Part shown: positions 1 through 10,024 of the stretch, piece after piece | Layout of the letters: every line of letters starts with the position of its first letter | Position numbering within the stretch: position 1 is the stretch's first letter | Assembly: GCF_021991925.1 (NCBI RefSeq) | Contig: NZ_RXZI01000003.1 | Span: 1-64,000 of the forward strand | Source: Sutcliffiella horikoshii | GTDB lineage: Bacteria; Bacillota; Bacilli; Bacillales; Bacillaceae_I | DNA length: 64,000 bases | Direction: 5' to 3' | Made by a program: the position numbers and the translations under genes | The notes under the pieces: model-generated | Told to the model about the DNA's origin: nothing | What the model saw: only the letters and a program-made list of their open reading frames with translations | Databases searched by the model: none

Positions 1-1375
<1,375 letters not shown>

Positions 1376-1497
1376 CAACAATAAGTAATTTTATGAACGA
1401 TAGGAATTCTTGATATGAACACATTATCTAGTTTTGAAGGAACAAGAAAGTTGAAAAACTTCTTGATTTTCTTTCTCAATTTTGTATAATATTATTT

Positions 1498-1615
1498 GTC
1501 TGGTAATGATGGCGAAGAGGTCACACCCGTTCCCATACCGAACACGGAAGTTAAGCTCTTCAGCGCCGATGGTAGTTGGGGGATCTCCCCCTGTGAGAGT
1601 AGGACGTTGCCAGGC
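1498..1615 (+). rRNA. 5S ribosomal RNA
   Basis: 118 nt, beginning about 120 nt after the 23S end. It contains the universal 5S core (CCGAACACGGAAGTTAAGC). The ends pair as helix I: 1498-1507 with 1606-1615, including G-T pairs. It precedes the tRNA array, as in Bacillus rrnB-type operons. Confidence 0.96.
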
Positions 1616-1623
1616 GGATATAT

Positions 1624-1699
1624 GGAGGATTAGCTCAGCTGGGAGAGCACCTGCCTTACAAGCAGGGGGTCGGCGGTTCGATCCCGTCATCCTCCACCA
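1624..1699 (+). tRNA. tRNA-Val(TAC)
   Basis: 76-nt cloverleaf with a 7-bp acceptor stem. The anticodon loop CTTACAA gives anticodon TAC. CCA is encoded. First gene of the array, 8 nt after 5S. Confidence 0.97.
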
Positions 1700-1738
1700 A
1701 GATTTTTTTACACTAGTGAAAATAATCATCCATAATAT

Positions 1739-1814
<76 letters not shown>

Positions 1815-1818
1815 TTTT

Positions 1819-1894
1819 GTGCCATTAGCTCAGTCGGTAGAGCATCTGACTTTTAATCAGAGGGTCGAAGGTTCGAGTCCTTCATGGCACACCA
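1819..1894 (+). tRNA. tRNA-Lys(TTT)
   Basis: Acceptor GTGCCAT pairs with ATGGCAC. The anticodon loop CTTTTAA gives TTT. CCA is encoded. Confidence 0.97.
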
Positions 1895-1902
1895 TTTATC
1901 TT

Positions 1903-1983
1903 GCGGGTGTGGCGGAATTGGCAGACGCGCTAGACTTAGGATCTAGTGTCCTTGACGTGGGGGTTCGAGTCCCTTCACCCGCA
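1903..1983 (+). tRNA. tRNA-Leu(TAG)
   Basis: Type II tRNA with a long variable arm. Acceptor GCGGGTG pairs with CACCCGC. The anticodon loop CTTAGGA gives TAG. The discriminator A is followed by TTG, so CCA is not encoded and must be added after transcription. Confidence 0.96.
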
Positions 1984-1999
1984 TTGTAATTTTATATTA

Positions 2000-2074
2000 G
2001 CGGAAGTAGTTCAGTGGTAGAACACCACCTTGCCAAGGTGGGGGTCGCGGGTTCGAATCCCGTCTTCCGCTCCA
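2000..2074 (+). tRNA. tRNA-Gly(GCC)
   Basis: Acceptor GCGGAAG pairs with CTTCCGC. The anticodon loop TTGCCAA gives GCC. CCA is encoded. Confidence 0.97.
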
Positions 2075-2082
2075 ACAGACTT

Positions 2083-2171
2083 GCCGGGGTGGCGGAACTG
2101 GCAGACGCACAGGACTTAAAATCCTGCGGTAGGTGACTACCGTACCGGTTCGATTCCGGTCCTCGGCACCA
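2083..2171 (+). tRNA. tRNA-Leu(TAA)
   Basis: Type II tRNA with a long variable arm. The anticodon loop CTTAAAA gives TAA. CCA is encoded. No intron is present, although tRNA-Leu(TAA) is a known group I intron site in other bacteria. Confidence 0.97.
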
Positions 2172-2208
2172 GAGTTTTTTACAACAGTAAAATGACTTTC
2201 ATTTATAA

Positions 2209-2285
2209 GCGCCCGTAGCTCAATTGGATAGAGCGTTTGACTACGGATCAAAAGGTTAGGGGTTCGAGTCCTCTCGGGCGCGCCA
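2209..2285 (+). tRNA. tRNA-Arg(ACG)
   Basis: Acceptor GCGCCCG pairs with CGGGCGC. The anticodon loop CTACGGA gives ACG, which is normally edited to ICG. CCA is encoded. Confidence 0.97.
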
Positions 2286-2289
2286 TTAT

Positions 2290-2366
2290 CGGGGAGTAGC
2301 TCAGCTTGGTAGAGCACTTGGTTTGGGACCAAGGGGTCGCAGGTTCAAATCCTGTCTTCCCGACCA
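2290..2366 (+). tRNA. tRNA-Pro(TGG)
   Basis: Acceptor CGGGGAG pairs with CTTCCCG. The anticodon loop TTTGGGA gives TGG. CCA is encoded. It starts 4 nt after the Arg gene. Confidence 0.97.
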
Positions 2367-2386
2367 TTAGTTTTCAACCTTGATAT

Positions 2387-2459
2387 GGGGCCTTAGCTCA
2401 GCTGGGAGAGCGCCTGCTTTGCACGCAGGAGGTCAGCGGTTCGATCCCGCTAGGCTCCA
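2387..2459 (+). tRNA. tRNA-Ala(TGC)
   Basis: Acceptor GGGGCCT pairs with AGGCTCC. The anticodon loop TTTGCAC gives TGC. The discriminator A is followed by CT, so CCA is not encoded. It lies directly before the first of the two tRNA-Met-associated elements. Confidence 0.96.
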
Positions 2460-2463
2460 CTTT

Positions 2464-2633
2464 AATACTTTTACTTTTTGGCGGTGTAGCGACGAGCATG
2501 ACTTCAAGAATTTGCTCCGAGTTGTCCCGACGGATTAACATCCTTGAATTTGCTTGCAGAGGAAGGGACACAGACCAGTAACATTGGTGCCTGTTAATCC
2601 TAATGAAATACTTTTACTTTTTGGCGGTGTAGC
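2464..2633 (+). other. Element E1: structured insert before tRNA-Met with a duplicated tRNA 5' end
   Basis: A 27-nt sequence at 2464-2490 recurs exactly at 2607-2633. It holds 16 nt of upstream spacer and the first 11 nt of tRNA-Met. Between the copies lie 116 nt (2491-2606) that are neither tRNA nor coding. The insert shares ACGAGCAT, a GCTCCGAGTTGT block and GGGACA, in the same order, with element E2 at 2926-3083. Visible pairings are GAGCA 2494-2498 with TGCTC 2513-2517, TGTCCC 2523-2528 with GGGACA 2565-2570, and GGATTAACA 2532-2540 with its full complement at 2592-2600. The last two cross, as in a pseudoknot. The element keeps the downstream tRNA intact. I infer either a small mobile element or a structured RNA processed with the tRNA array. 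It should be compared with the published Bacillaceae-1 RNA motif, which occurs near rRNA operons. Confidence 0.7.
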
Positions 2634-2699
2634 TCAGCTGGCTAGAGCGTACGGTTCATACCCGTGAGGTCGGGGGTTCGATCCCCTCCGCCGCTACCA
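2623..2699 (+). tRNA. tRNA-Met(CAT), elongator
   Basis: 77 nt. The anticodon loop TTCATAC gives CAT. Acceptor pair 1-72 is G-T, and CCA is encoded. Its sequence and position (after Ala, before Ile-CAT) match the elongator Met gene of B. subtilis trnB. Its first 11 nt are duplicated upstream at 2480-2490. Confidence 0.95.
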
Positions 2700-2703
2700 A
2701 AAA

Positions 2704-2780
2704 GGACCTTTAGCTCAGCTGGTTAGAGCAGACGGCTCATAACCGTCCGGTCGTAGGTTCGAGTCCTACAAGGTCCACCA
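2704..2780 (+). tRNA. tRNA-Ile(CAT), lysidine type
   Basis: 77 nt. The anticodon loop CTCATAA gives CAT. The body (acceptor GGACCTT with AAGGTCC, A73) matches the B. subtilis tRNA-Ile2, whose C34 is changed to lysidine by TilS so that it reads AUA. The assignment over Met rests on body identity and array position. Confidence 0.9.
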
Positions 2781-2795
2781 GTTCTTTCTATACGC

Positions 2796-2888
2796 GGAGG
2801 AATACCCAAGTCCGGCTGAAGGGATCGGTCTTGAAAACCGACAGGGGTGTCAAAGCCCGCGGGGGTTCGAATCCCTCTTCCTCCGCCA
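2796..2888 (+). tRNA. tRNA-Ser(TGA)
   Basis: 93-nt type II tRNA with a long variable arm. The anticodon loop CTTGAAA gives TGA. The discriminator is G and CCA is encoded. Confidence 0.97.
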
Positions 2889-2925
2889 TATTATCTTTAG
2901 AATATGGTGAGTATAGTTTCTATAG

Positions 2926-3146
<221 letters not shown>

Positions 3147-3149
3147 AAT

Positions 3150-3225
3150 GGTCCCGTGGTGTAGCGGTTAACATGCCTGCCTGTCACGCAGGAGATCGCC
3201 GGTTCGATCCCGGTCGGGACCGCCA
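3150..3225 (+). tRNA. tRNA-Asp(GTC)
   Basis: Acceptor GGTCCCG pairs with CGGGACC. The anticodon loop CTGTCAC gives GTC. The discriminator is G and CCA is encoded. Confidence 0.97.
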
Positions 3226-3244
3226 TTTTTTATCTTTATAGTTT

Positions 3245-3317
3245 GGCTCGGTAGCTCAGTTGGTAGAGCAATGGACTGAAAATCCATGTGTCGGCGGTTC
3301 GATTCCGTCCCGAGCCA
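3245..3317 (+). tRNA. tRNA-Phe(GAA)
   Basis: Acceptor GGCTCGG pairs with CCGAGCC. The anticodon loop CTGAAAA gives GAA. The discriminator A is followed by CTT, so CCA is not encoded. Confidence 0.96.
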
Positions 3318-3344
3318 CTTTGTTTTTTCTAATGATTTTTTAAT

Positions 3345-3420
<76 letters not shown>

Positions 3421-3444
3421 TCTCTTTTAAATAAATATTATTAT

Positions 3445-3518
3445 GGCGATTGTGGCGAAGTGGTTAACGCACCTGATTGTGGTTCAGGCATTCGTGGGTT
3501 CGATTCCCATCAGTCGCC
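3445..3518 (+). tRNA. tRNA-His(GTG)
   Basis: Cloverleaf with the encoded extra G at position -1 facing C73. The anticodon loop TTGTGGT gives GTG. CCA is not encoded: C73 is followed by CT. Confidence 0.95.
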
Positions 3519-3526
3519 CTTTTTTA

Positions 3527-3600
3527 GCGGGTGTAGTTTAATGGTAAAACCTCAGCCTTCCAAGCTGATGTCGTGGGTTCGATTCCCATCACCCGCTCCA
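3527..3600 (+). tRNA. tRNA-Gly(TCC)
   Basis: 74 nt. Acceptor GCGGGTG pairs with CACCCGC. The anticodon loop CTTCCAA gives TCC. CCA is encoded. Confidence 0.97.
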
Positions 3601-3607
3601 TTTTTAT

Positions 3608-3684
<77 letters not shown>

Positions 3685-3704
3685 TTATATATATACCGTT
3701 TTAT

Positions 3705-3779
3705 TCCACCATAGCTCAGCGGTAGAGCATTCGGCTGTTAACCGAAGGGTCGTAGGTTCGAATCCTACTGGTGGAGCCA
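3705..3779 (+). tRNA. tRNA-Asn(GTT)
   Basis: 75 nt. Acceptor TCCACCA pairs with TGGTGGA. The anticodon loop CTGTTAA gives GTT. CCA is encoded. Confidence 0.97.
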
Positions 3780-3784
3780 TATCT

Positions 3785-3875
3785 GGGGAAGTACTCAAGT
3801 GGCTGAAGAGGCGCCCCTGCTAAGGGTGTAGGTCGTGTAAGCGGCGCGAGGGTTCAAATCCCTCCTTCTCCGCCA
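3785..3875 (+). tRNA. tRNA-Ser(GCT)
   Basis: 91-nt type II tRNA. The anticodon loop CTGCTAA gives GCT. The discriminator is G and CCA is encoded. Confidence 0.97.
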
Positions 3876-3883
3876 GAATATCT

Positions 3884-3955
3884 GGCCCGTTGGTCAAGCG
3901 GTTAAGACACCGCCCTTTCACGGCGGTAACACGGGTTCGAATCCCGTACGGGTCA
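3884..3955 (+). tRNA. tRNA-Glu(TTC)
   Basis: 72 nt. Acceptor GGCCCGT pairs with ACGGGTC. The anticodon loop CTTTCAC gives TTC. CCA is not encoded. Last gene of the array, as in B. subtilis trnB. Confidence 0.96.
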
Positions 3956-3963
3956 TCAAAAAG

Positions 3964-4000
3964 TTGTGGTATTTTTAAAAATATCATGGCTTTTTTTATT
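3964..4000 (+). terminator. Terminator of the tRNA array
   Basis: TGGTATTTTT at 3967-3976 faces AAAAATATCA at 3977-3986, followed by a run of seven T from 3991. It lies directly after tRNA-Glu. Confidence 0.6.
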
Positions 4001-4350
4001 TGTCTTTTTTTATTACTTCCTTCTTTCACTCCTCCATCTTCCCTTAATCTTTCCATAAAAAATAGATCGGCAACATATGTTATACCCTTTTCTTTTTCAT
4101 CTCAAACGCTTTTTTCAATAATATATTTAATATATCAGAATAATAAGCAAATGTAAGCGTGTACAATTCATTAGTTTCTCTATAATTCCCCTAAATAGTT
4201 TTCGACATATTACTACAAAAGTCCTCCTAGTATTTGGTCGAATCATCTCCTTTTGTAACCCCTTACAAAAACGTTGGTAAATCAAGAGTTCTTGTAAAAC
4301 AACAATGAAAACGATTTCCTATAAAACATAATATTCGACAAAATCCCCTA
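4001..4350. other. AT-rich gap between the tRNA array and glgB
   Basis: No gene or RNA was recognised here. An open frame crossing 3890-4156 begins inside tRNA-Glu, has no ribosome site and is a chance frame. The region is strongly AT-rich with many T-runs. The likely glgB promoter lies just after it. Confidence 0.5.
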
Positions 4351-4354
4351 TTGA

Positions 4355-4384
4355 TATAAATTATGTTGTTTTATGTCATACGAT
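4355..4384 (+). promoter_or_regulatory. Possible sigma-E promoter of the glycogen operon
   Basis: CATACGAT at 4377-4384 matches seven of eight bases of the sigma-E -10 pattern CATACAAT. An AT-rich block that could serve as -35 (ATAAATT, 4356-4362) lies 14 bp upstream. The B. subtilis glgBCDAP operon is known to be transcribed by sigma-E during sporulation, which fits. The -35 match is loose. Confidence 0.4.
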
Positions 4385-4478
4385 TCTGACTTGTCGTATA
4401 AAGGAGAATATTATAAAAAAGAGAATAGTAGTGTATAACATTATTCTTTTTATATGGAATGACGGAAGGGTGAAAAAA

Positions 4479-6362
4479 TTGATTGCTACAAGTTCGACGG
4501 ATTTTCAACTGCACCTTTTTCACGAGGGGACGTTACATAAAAGTTATGAACTTTTCGGAGCACATATCGTACGCCATCGCAAAAAGGTGTTGGGAACCAG
4601 GTTTACTGTTTGGGCACCTAATGCGAAAGCGGTCCGTGTCATGGGTTCTTTTAACGAGTGGAACGGGCAGAAGCATCCCCTGGAAAGATTGAATAATGAG
4701 GGTGTGTGGAGCATCCATATAGAAGAAGATTTGAACGGACATTTATATAAATATGAAATAGTTACACAATCAGGAGAGATTTTACATAAGGCGGATCCTT
4801 TTGCTTTTCATGCAGAGGTGCGCCCTAATACAGCTTCCATTGTCTATGATATGGAAGGTTATAAATGGAAAGACCAGAATTGGCGCCGAAAGAAAAAACG
4901 GAAACTGGTTTATGAAAAACCAATGTTCATATATGAGCTACACCTTGGTTCCTGGAGGAAAAAAGAGGGGGATGTGCTCTTTTCCTATAAAGAGTTGATT
5001 TCCGAGCTTATTCCTTATGTAAAGGAGCATGGCTTCACTCATATTGAATTGCTTCCGTTAGTAGAGCATCCCTATGATCGTTCTTGGGGATATCAAGGTA
5101 CAGGGTACTATGCTGCTACGAGTCGGTATGGAAGTCCGGTTGACCTGATGGCTTTCATCGATGCATGTCACCAAGAAGATATCGGTGTGATATTGGACTG
5201 GGTTCCTGGTCACTTCTGTAAGGATGCCCATGGCTTATATATGTTTGACGGAGCACCTGTCTTTGAATATGAGAACTATCATGACCGGGAGAATGAGGTG
5301 TGGGGGACTGCTAATTTCGATCTTGGCAAGCCTGAAGTGCGAAGTTTTCTCATTTCCAATGCCCTGTTTTGGATGGAGTATTATCATGTAGATGGTTTCC
5401 GGGTGGATGCTGTGGCAAATATGTTGTATTGGCCGAATTCACAAGAGGAGCATGCGAATCCGTTTGCCCAGCAGTTTCTGAAAAAGTTAAATGAGGCCGT
5501 TTTTGAGAAGGATTACAGTGTGCTGATGATTGCGGAGGATTCTACGGATTGGCCTCTTGTCACCACTCCAACTTCTAGTGGAGGCTTAGGATTCAACTAT
5601 AAATGGAATATGGGATGGATGAATGACATTCTACGGTATATGGAGGCATCACCCGAGCAAAGGAGGCATCTGCACGATAAAGTGACATTTTCCATCGTGT
5701 ATGCATTCTCCGAAAATTTCATTTTACCGTTTTCGCACGATGAAGTCGTTCATGGAAAAAAATCACTGCTTAACAAAATGCCAGGTGAGTACCATGAAAA
5801 ATTTGCTCAGCTTAGGTTATTGTATGGATTTTTTCTAGCCCATCCCGGGAAAAAGCTTCTTTATATGGGGGGAGAGTTCGGACAGTTCGATGAGTGGAAG
5901 GACCTGGAGCAATTGGATTGGTTCTTGATAGATCAATATGAAACTCATCAACAGCTTCATCATTATTTTAAAGAGTCATTGTCTTTTTACCACAATCAAA
6001 AGGCTTTGTATGAATGGGATCATGAGGCGGAAGGGTTTGAATGGATTGATGCGGACAACCGGGATCAAAGCATCTTCTCTTTTATCAGAAGAGGCAAAAA
6101 ACCTGGAGATATGTTGGTTATACTATGTAATTTCACTGGCGCTTCTTATGAAGGCTTTAAAGTGGGAGTACCCCTTTTGGCGGATTATGAAGAAATATTC
6201 AATTCTGATCAGCAAAAATTCGGTGGAAGTGGCCTTGTGAATGATAAGGAAATTAGTGCACAAGAGGGAGCATATCACGGCATGCAATATCATATGATGG
6301 TCAATGTTGCTCCGTTTGGAGTAAGCATGTGGAAACCAAAGAAAATTAGAGGGGAGAGGTAG
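4479..6362 (+). CDS. glgB: 1,4-alpha-glucan branching enzyme GlgB
   Basis: Makes alpha-1,6 branches in glycogen by cutting and moving glucan chains; cytoplasmic. The 627-residue protein has an N-terminal carbohydrate-binding early-set domain (about 30-120), a GH13 catalytic barrel and a C-terminal all-beta domain. GH13 motifs are visible: DWVPGHF near 240, GFRVDAVAN with the nucleophile Asp near 308, AEDST with the acid Glu near 352, and FSHDEV near 418. Start choice: TTG at 4479 has GGAAGGG eight bases upstream. An upstream in-frame GTG at 4431 lacks a good ribosome site, and the added residues do not resemble the family. First gene of glgBCDAP; glgC follows 3 bp later. Confidence 0.95.
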   Translation: MIATSSTDFQLHLFHEGTLHKSYELFGAHIVRHRKKVLGTRFTVWAPNAKAVRVMGSFNEWNGQKHPLERLNNEGVWSIHIEEDLNGHLYKYEIVTQSGEILHKADPFAFHAEVRPNTASIVYDMEGYKWKDQNWRRKKKRKLVYEKPMFIYELHLGSWRKKEGDVLFSYKELISELIPYVKEHGFTHIELLPLVEHPYDRSWGYQGTGYYAATSRYGSPVDLMAFIDACHQEDIGVILDWVPGHFCKDAHGLYMFDGAPVFEYENYHDRENEVWGTANFDLGKPEVRSFLISNALFWMEYYHVDGFRVDAVANMLYWPNSQEEHANPFAQQFLKKLNEAVFEKDYSVLMIAEDSTDWPLVTTPTSSGGLGFNYKWNMGWMNDILRYMEASPEQRRHLHDKVTFSIVYAFSENFILPFSHDEVVHGKKSLLNKMPGEYHEKFAQLRLLYGFFLAHPGKKLLYMGGEFGQFDEWKDLEQLDWFLIDQYETHQQLHHYFKESLSFYHNQKALYEWDHEAEGFEWIDADNRDQSIFSFIRRGKKPGDMLVILCNFTGASYEGFKVGVPLLADYEEIFNSDQQKFGGSGLVNDKEISAQEGAYHGMQYHMMVNVAPFGVSMWKPKKIRGER

Positions 6363-6365
6363 CGG

Positions 6366-7523
6366 ATGTCGAAGAATAAATGTGTAGCAATGTTACTAGC
6401 AGGAGGAAAAGGAAGCAGGCTCAGTTCCTTGACGAAAACTCTAGCCAAGCCGGCCGTCCCTTTTGGTGGAAAATATAGAATCATAGATTTTGCATTGAGC
6501 AATTGCACAAACTCAGGCATTACTACTGTTGGGGTACTTACTCAATATCAGCCGCTGGTACTGAATTCCTATATCGGCATTGGGAGTACATGGGACCTTG
6601 ATCGTAAAAATGGGGGAGTGACCGTACTACCTCCTTATACCGAATCTTCGGGTGTCAAATGGTACACAGGGACCGCGAGCGCAATCTACCAGAATATCAA
6701 TTATCTAACGCAGTATGAACCGGAATATGTGTTGATTCTCTCTGGTGACCATATTTATAAAATGAATTACGAGGAAATGTTAGATTACCATATTCAAAAG
6801 GATGCAGATGTCTCCATCTCCGTAGTGGAGGTACCATGGGAGGAAGCAAGCAGATTTGGCATTATGAATACTAACGAGAAGCTGGAAGTAGTGGAATTTG
6901 ACGAGAAACCGGCCCATCCTAAAAGCAACCTGGCGTCCATGGGAATTTATATTTTCAAATGGTCTATTTTGAAAGAGTATTTGGAAATGGATGACAGAAA
7001 CCCAGAATCCAGCCATGACTTCGGGAAGGATGTCATTCCTTTGTTATTAGAAGAGAACAAGAGATTGGTTGCTTATCCTTTCAAAGGTTATTGGAAGGAT
7101 GTCGGGACAGTTAAAAGTCTTTGGGAAGCGAATATGGACTTATTGAAAGAAGATTGTGAATTGAATCTGTTTGAGTATGACTGGAGAATCTATTCTGTTA
7201 ATCCAAATCAGCCTCCACAGTTTATTGCCCCGTACGCAGACGTGAAGGACTCTCTAGTGAATGAAGGCTGCTTCATTGAAGGAAAAATCGATCATTCTGT
7301 GTTATTCCAGGGTGTAAATGTCGGCAAAAACTCTGTGATCCAAAACTCTGTTATTATGCCTGATGCAATAATAGGTGAGAATGTCTATGTGAACAAGGCA
7401 ATCATTCCTGCAGGTATCAAAATTCCAGATGGTGCCGTCATTTGCCCAGAGAAGAATGAAGACGAGATTATTTTAGTGACAGAGGAAATGATGGATAAAG
7501 GAATTTTCTCCACAACCCGTTAA
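6366..7523 (+). CDS. glgC: Glucose-1-phosphate adenylyltransferase, catalytic subunit GlgC
   Basis: Forms ADP-glucose from ATP and glucose-1-phosphate, the committed step of bacterial glycogen synthesis. 385 residues. The N-terminal nucleotidyltransferase domain opens with the glycine-rich loop [14 protein letters not shown] (about 10-23) and keeps the [11 protein letters not shown] segment typical of the family. The C-terminal part from about 290 is a left-handed beta-helix with hexapeptide repeats. The GGGGAGAGG ribosome site and ATG at 6366 fit. It is likely to work with GlgD, whose gene follows, as a mixed complex; that pairing is inferred from known Bacillus enzymes. Confidence 0.96.
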   Translation: MSKNKCVAMLLAGGKGSRLSSLTKTLAKPAVPFGGKYRIIDFALSNCTNSGITTVGVLTQYQPLVLNSYIGIGSTWDLDRKNGGVTVLPPYTESSGVKWYTGTASAIYQNINYLTQYEPEYVLILSGDHIYKMNYEEMLDYHIQKDADVSISVVEVPWEEASRFGIMNTNEKLEVVEFDEKPAHPKSNLASMGIYIFKWSILKEYLEMDDRNPESSHDFGKDVIPLLLEENKRLVAYPFKGYWKDVGTVKSLWEANMDLLKEDCELNLFEYDWRIYSVNPNQPPQFIAPYADVKDSLVNEGCFIEGKIDHSVLFQGVNVGKNSVIQNSVIMPDAIIGENVYVNKAIIPAGIKIPDGAVICPEKNEDEIILVTEEMMDKGIFSTTR

Positions 7524-7559
7524 TAGACGCAAAAATCAAACACAGGAAGGGTGTCATTT

Positions 7560-8576
7560 ATGAATAAATCAATGCTTGGGATCATCGATGCAACAATCCA
7601 TAATGAAGATATGCAGGAGTTGACGTTGAAGCGTTCAATAGCTGCCGTTCCTTTTGGCGGCCGTTATCGATTGATAGACTTTGTACTATCCAATATGGTC
7701 AATTCCGGAATACAGAATGTAGCCATCTTTCCGCGTTACCAGTACCGATCTCTTATGGATCACCTTGGATCGGGGAAACAGTGGGATCTGGATCGCAAAC
7801 GTGATGGATTGTTTTTCTTCCCAAGTTCGGAGAATGTGAATACTGGTTCCTTTCAGCATTTTAAAGAGAATGAGGACTTTTTCGTGCGGAGCAATCAGAC
7901 ATATGTTGTTATCGCCAATAGTTTTACAGTATGCAATATGAATTTCAAACAAATTTTAGATCGCCATATTCAAAATAGATGTGATATCACGCATGTGGTG
8001 AAAGAAGAAGAAACTCTGGATATGTATGTCTTAGAAAAAGATTTACTTGTCAAATTATTCATGAATCATGAGCAAACAGGGTATAGAAGTATCATGGATG
8101 TGGTGCAGGACATTACGAGCGGTTATAAAATATGCAACTATGAATATACGAATTACGCTGCAGTGATTGATTCCTTGGAGAGCTATTATGGGCACAGCCT
8201 GGAGCTGTTGGATCCTTCCGTCTGGAAGCAGGTGTTTGTAAAGAACCAGCCTGTCTTTACAAAAGTAAAAGATGAGCCGCCAACAAGCTACTCAAAAGAT
8301 GCTTATGTGAAGAACTCCATGATTGCCAATGGTGCCATCATTGAGGGGCATGTGGAAAACAGTATCATCTTCCGGGGCGTCAGAATTGGGAAAGGTACCG
8401 TGGTCAAAAACAGTATTGTTATGCAAAAAGGCATTATTGGAGAGAATTGTGTTTTAGATTCTGTCATTCTAGACAAAGATGTGAAGGTAGAGAACCGAAC
8501 GGTAATAACAGGTAAGGAAGATTCCCCTTATTTAGTGAAAAAAGGATCAGTACAAGGAGCTCTGATGAATTCGTGA
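7560..8576 (+). CDS. glgD: Glycogen biosynthesis protein GlgD (regulatory subunit)
   Basis: Paralogue of GlgC that lacks the glycine-rich nucleotide loop at its N terminus: the GlgC AGGKGSRL stretch is replaced by [10 protein letters not shown]. This is why the family is regarded as a regulatory or stabilising partner of GlgC rather than an independent enzyme. 338 residues, with an N-terminal nucleotidyltransferase-like domain and a C-terminal hexapeptide beta-helix from about 250. Start: ATG at 7560, nine bases after AGGAAGG (7544-7550). An in-frame GTG at 7551 abuts that site and is too close. The stop overlaps the glgA start. Confidence 0.94.
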   Translation: MNKSMLGIIDATIHNEDMQELTLKRSIAAVPFGGRYRLIDFVLSNMVNSGIQNVAIFPRYQYRSLMDHLGSGKQWDLDRKRDGLFFFPSSENVNTGSFQHFKENEDFFVRSNQTYVVIANSFTVCNMNFKQILDRHIQNRCDITHVVKEEETLDMYVLEKDLLVKLFMNHEQTGYRSIMDVVQDITSGYKICNYEYTNYAAVIDSLESYYGHSLELLDPSVWKQVFVKNQPVFTKVKDEPPTSYSKDAYVKNSMIANGAIIEGHVENSIIFRGVRIGKGTVVKNSIVMQKGIIGENCVLDSVILDKDVKVENRTVITGKEDSPYLVKKGSVQGALMNS

Positions 8577-10024
8577 AAGTATTGTTTGTCGTATCCGAAT
8601 GTGTTCCATTTGTGAAATCAGGAGGCTTGGGCGATGTTGCGGGAGCATTGCCTAAGGAATTGAAGAAGCTTGGTACGGATGTGCGAGTCATCCTGCCTAA
8701 GTATGGGCAGATTCCTGAACTATTTAAAAATAAAATGAAAAGGATACAGACCACATTTGTTGATGTGGGGTGGCGCCACCAGTATTGTGGCGTGGAAGAA
8801 CTGACACATGAAAATGTAACCTATTATTTTATTGATAATGAATACTATTTCAATCGCGATTCCCTGTATGGCCATTTCGATGACGGGGAACGCTTTTCCT
8901 TTTTCTGTCGTGCGGTATTGGAGAGCATGACTGCCATCGATTTCATTCCAGATGTCATCCATTGTCATGACTGGCATACTGGCATGGTCAACTTTATCCT
9001 CGAGCGGGAATACAAGCAAAATCCACGTTTTGAACATATTCAAAGCGTCTTTACCATCCATAATCTACAGTTCCAGGGAGTCTTCCCTCCTAGCATCCTG
9101 CACGACCTGCTAAGGGTTGACTATAAGCATTTCACTGCTGATGAACTAGAATTTTATGGAAATGTTAATTTCATGAAGGCGGCATTGGTCTCATCCGGTT
9201 ACATAACCACCGTTAGTCCAACGTATAAGGATGAGATACAGACGGCCTACTTCGGTGAAAAATTGGATGGGGTACTCAAGGCTAGGAGCGACGCGCTAGT
9301 AGGAATCATTAATGGAATTGATGATGAGTTATATAGCCCTGAAACCAATGAATACATTGAAGCAAATTATTCTGCCAACAAGATGGAGAATAAAAAGCTG
9401 AATAAAGAGGCCTTGCAAAATTTATGCGGGTTGCCTGTAAAAGAAGATACCCCGATCATTGCCATGGTCAGCAGGTTAACAAAGCAGAAGGGGTTGGACC
9501 TTGTCACTTGTGTATTGCATGAAGTGTTGGAAGAGGATGTACAGGTGGTTGTACTTGGAACAGGTGACCCTCAATTTGAACAATATTTCCGTGAACTGTC
9601 CTACCGTTATCCGCAAAAGGTGAGAACCTTCATCGGATTCGATGAACCGCTTGCCCATCAGATTTATGCGGGGGCTGATATGTTCTTGATGCCTTCCCGT
9701 TTTGAACCATGTGGGCTTGGCCAGTTGATCGCCCTACGTTACGGGACGATTCCGGTCGTAAGGGAAACCGGTGGGCTGAATGATACGGTCACTTCTTACA
9801 ATGAAACCACTTTGGAAGGTAACGGGTTTTCGTTCACAAACTTCAATGCCCACGATATGCTGTATACCCTCAGACGTGCCATCAGCTTTTATGAGCAGCC
9901 AGAAGTATGGAATGGCATTATGAAAGAAGCAATGGAACGAGATTATAGCTGGGCGAAATCAGCATTCAAATACAATCAATTGTATTCAACCTTAATGGCT
10001 AGGAGTGGAGTGCATGTTCTCTGA
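8573..10024 (+). CDS. glgA: Glycogen synthase GlgA
   Basis: Adds glucose from ADP-glucose to the non-reducing end of glycogen. 483 residues, GT5 family with two Rossmann-type halves. The N-terminal KSGGLGDV motif (about 15-22) binds ADP-glucose. The C-terminal half has [12 protein letters not shown] and the ETGGL loop. Start GTG at 8573 overlaps the glgD stop by four bases (GTGA), typical of translational coupling. The 3' end overlaps the start of glgP by 11 bases. Confidence 0.96.
   Translation: MKVLFVVSECVPFVKSGGLGDVAGALPKELKKLGTDVRVILPKYGQIPELFKNKMKRIQTTFVDVGWRHQYCGVEELTHENVTYYFIDNEYYFNRDSLYGHFDDGERFSFFCRAVLESMTAIDFIPDVIHCHDWHTGMVNFILEREYKQNPRFEHIQSVFTIHNLQFQGVFPPSILHDLLRVDYKHFTADELEFYGNVNFMKAALVSSGYITTVSPTYKDEIQTAYFGEKLDGVLKARSDALVGIINGIDDELYSPETNEYIEANYSANKMENKKLNKEALQNLCGLPVKEDTPIIAMVSRLTKQKGLDLVTCVLHEVLEEDVQVVVLGTGDPQFEQYFRELSYRYPQKVRTFIGFDEPLAHQIYAGADMFLMPSRFEPCGLGQLIALRYGTIPVVRETGGLNDTVTSYNETTLEGNGFSFTNFNAHDMLYTLRRAISFYEQPEVWNGIMKEAMERDYSWAKSAFKYNQLYSTLMARSGVHVL

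Noticed and set aside
2491..2606. E1 as a decayed tRNA copy
   Set aside because: After the first 11 nt there is no resemblance to any tRNA arm, and the element has its own helices shared with E2.
4431..4478. GTG at 4431 as the glgB start
   Set aside because: The nearest AAGGAG is about 25 bases away, while the in-frame TTG at 4479 has GGAAGGG at good spacing.
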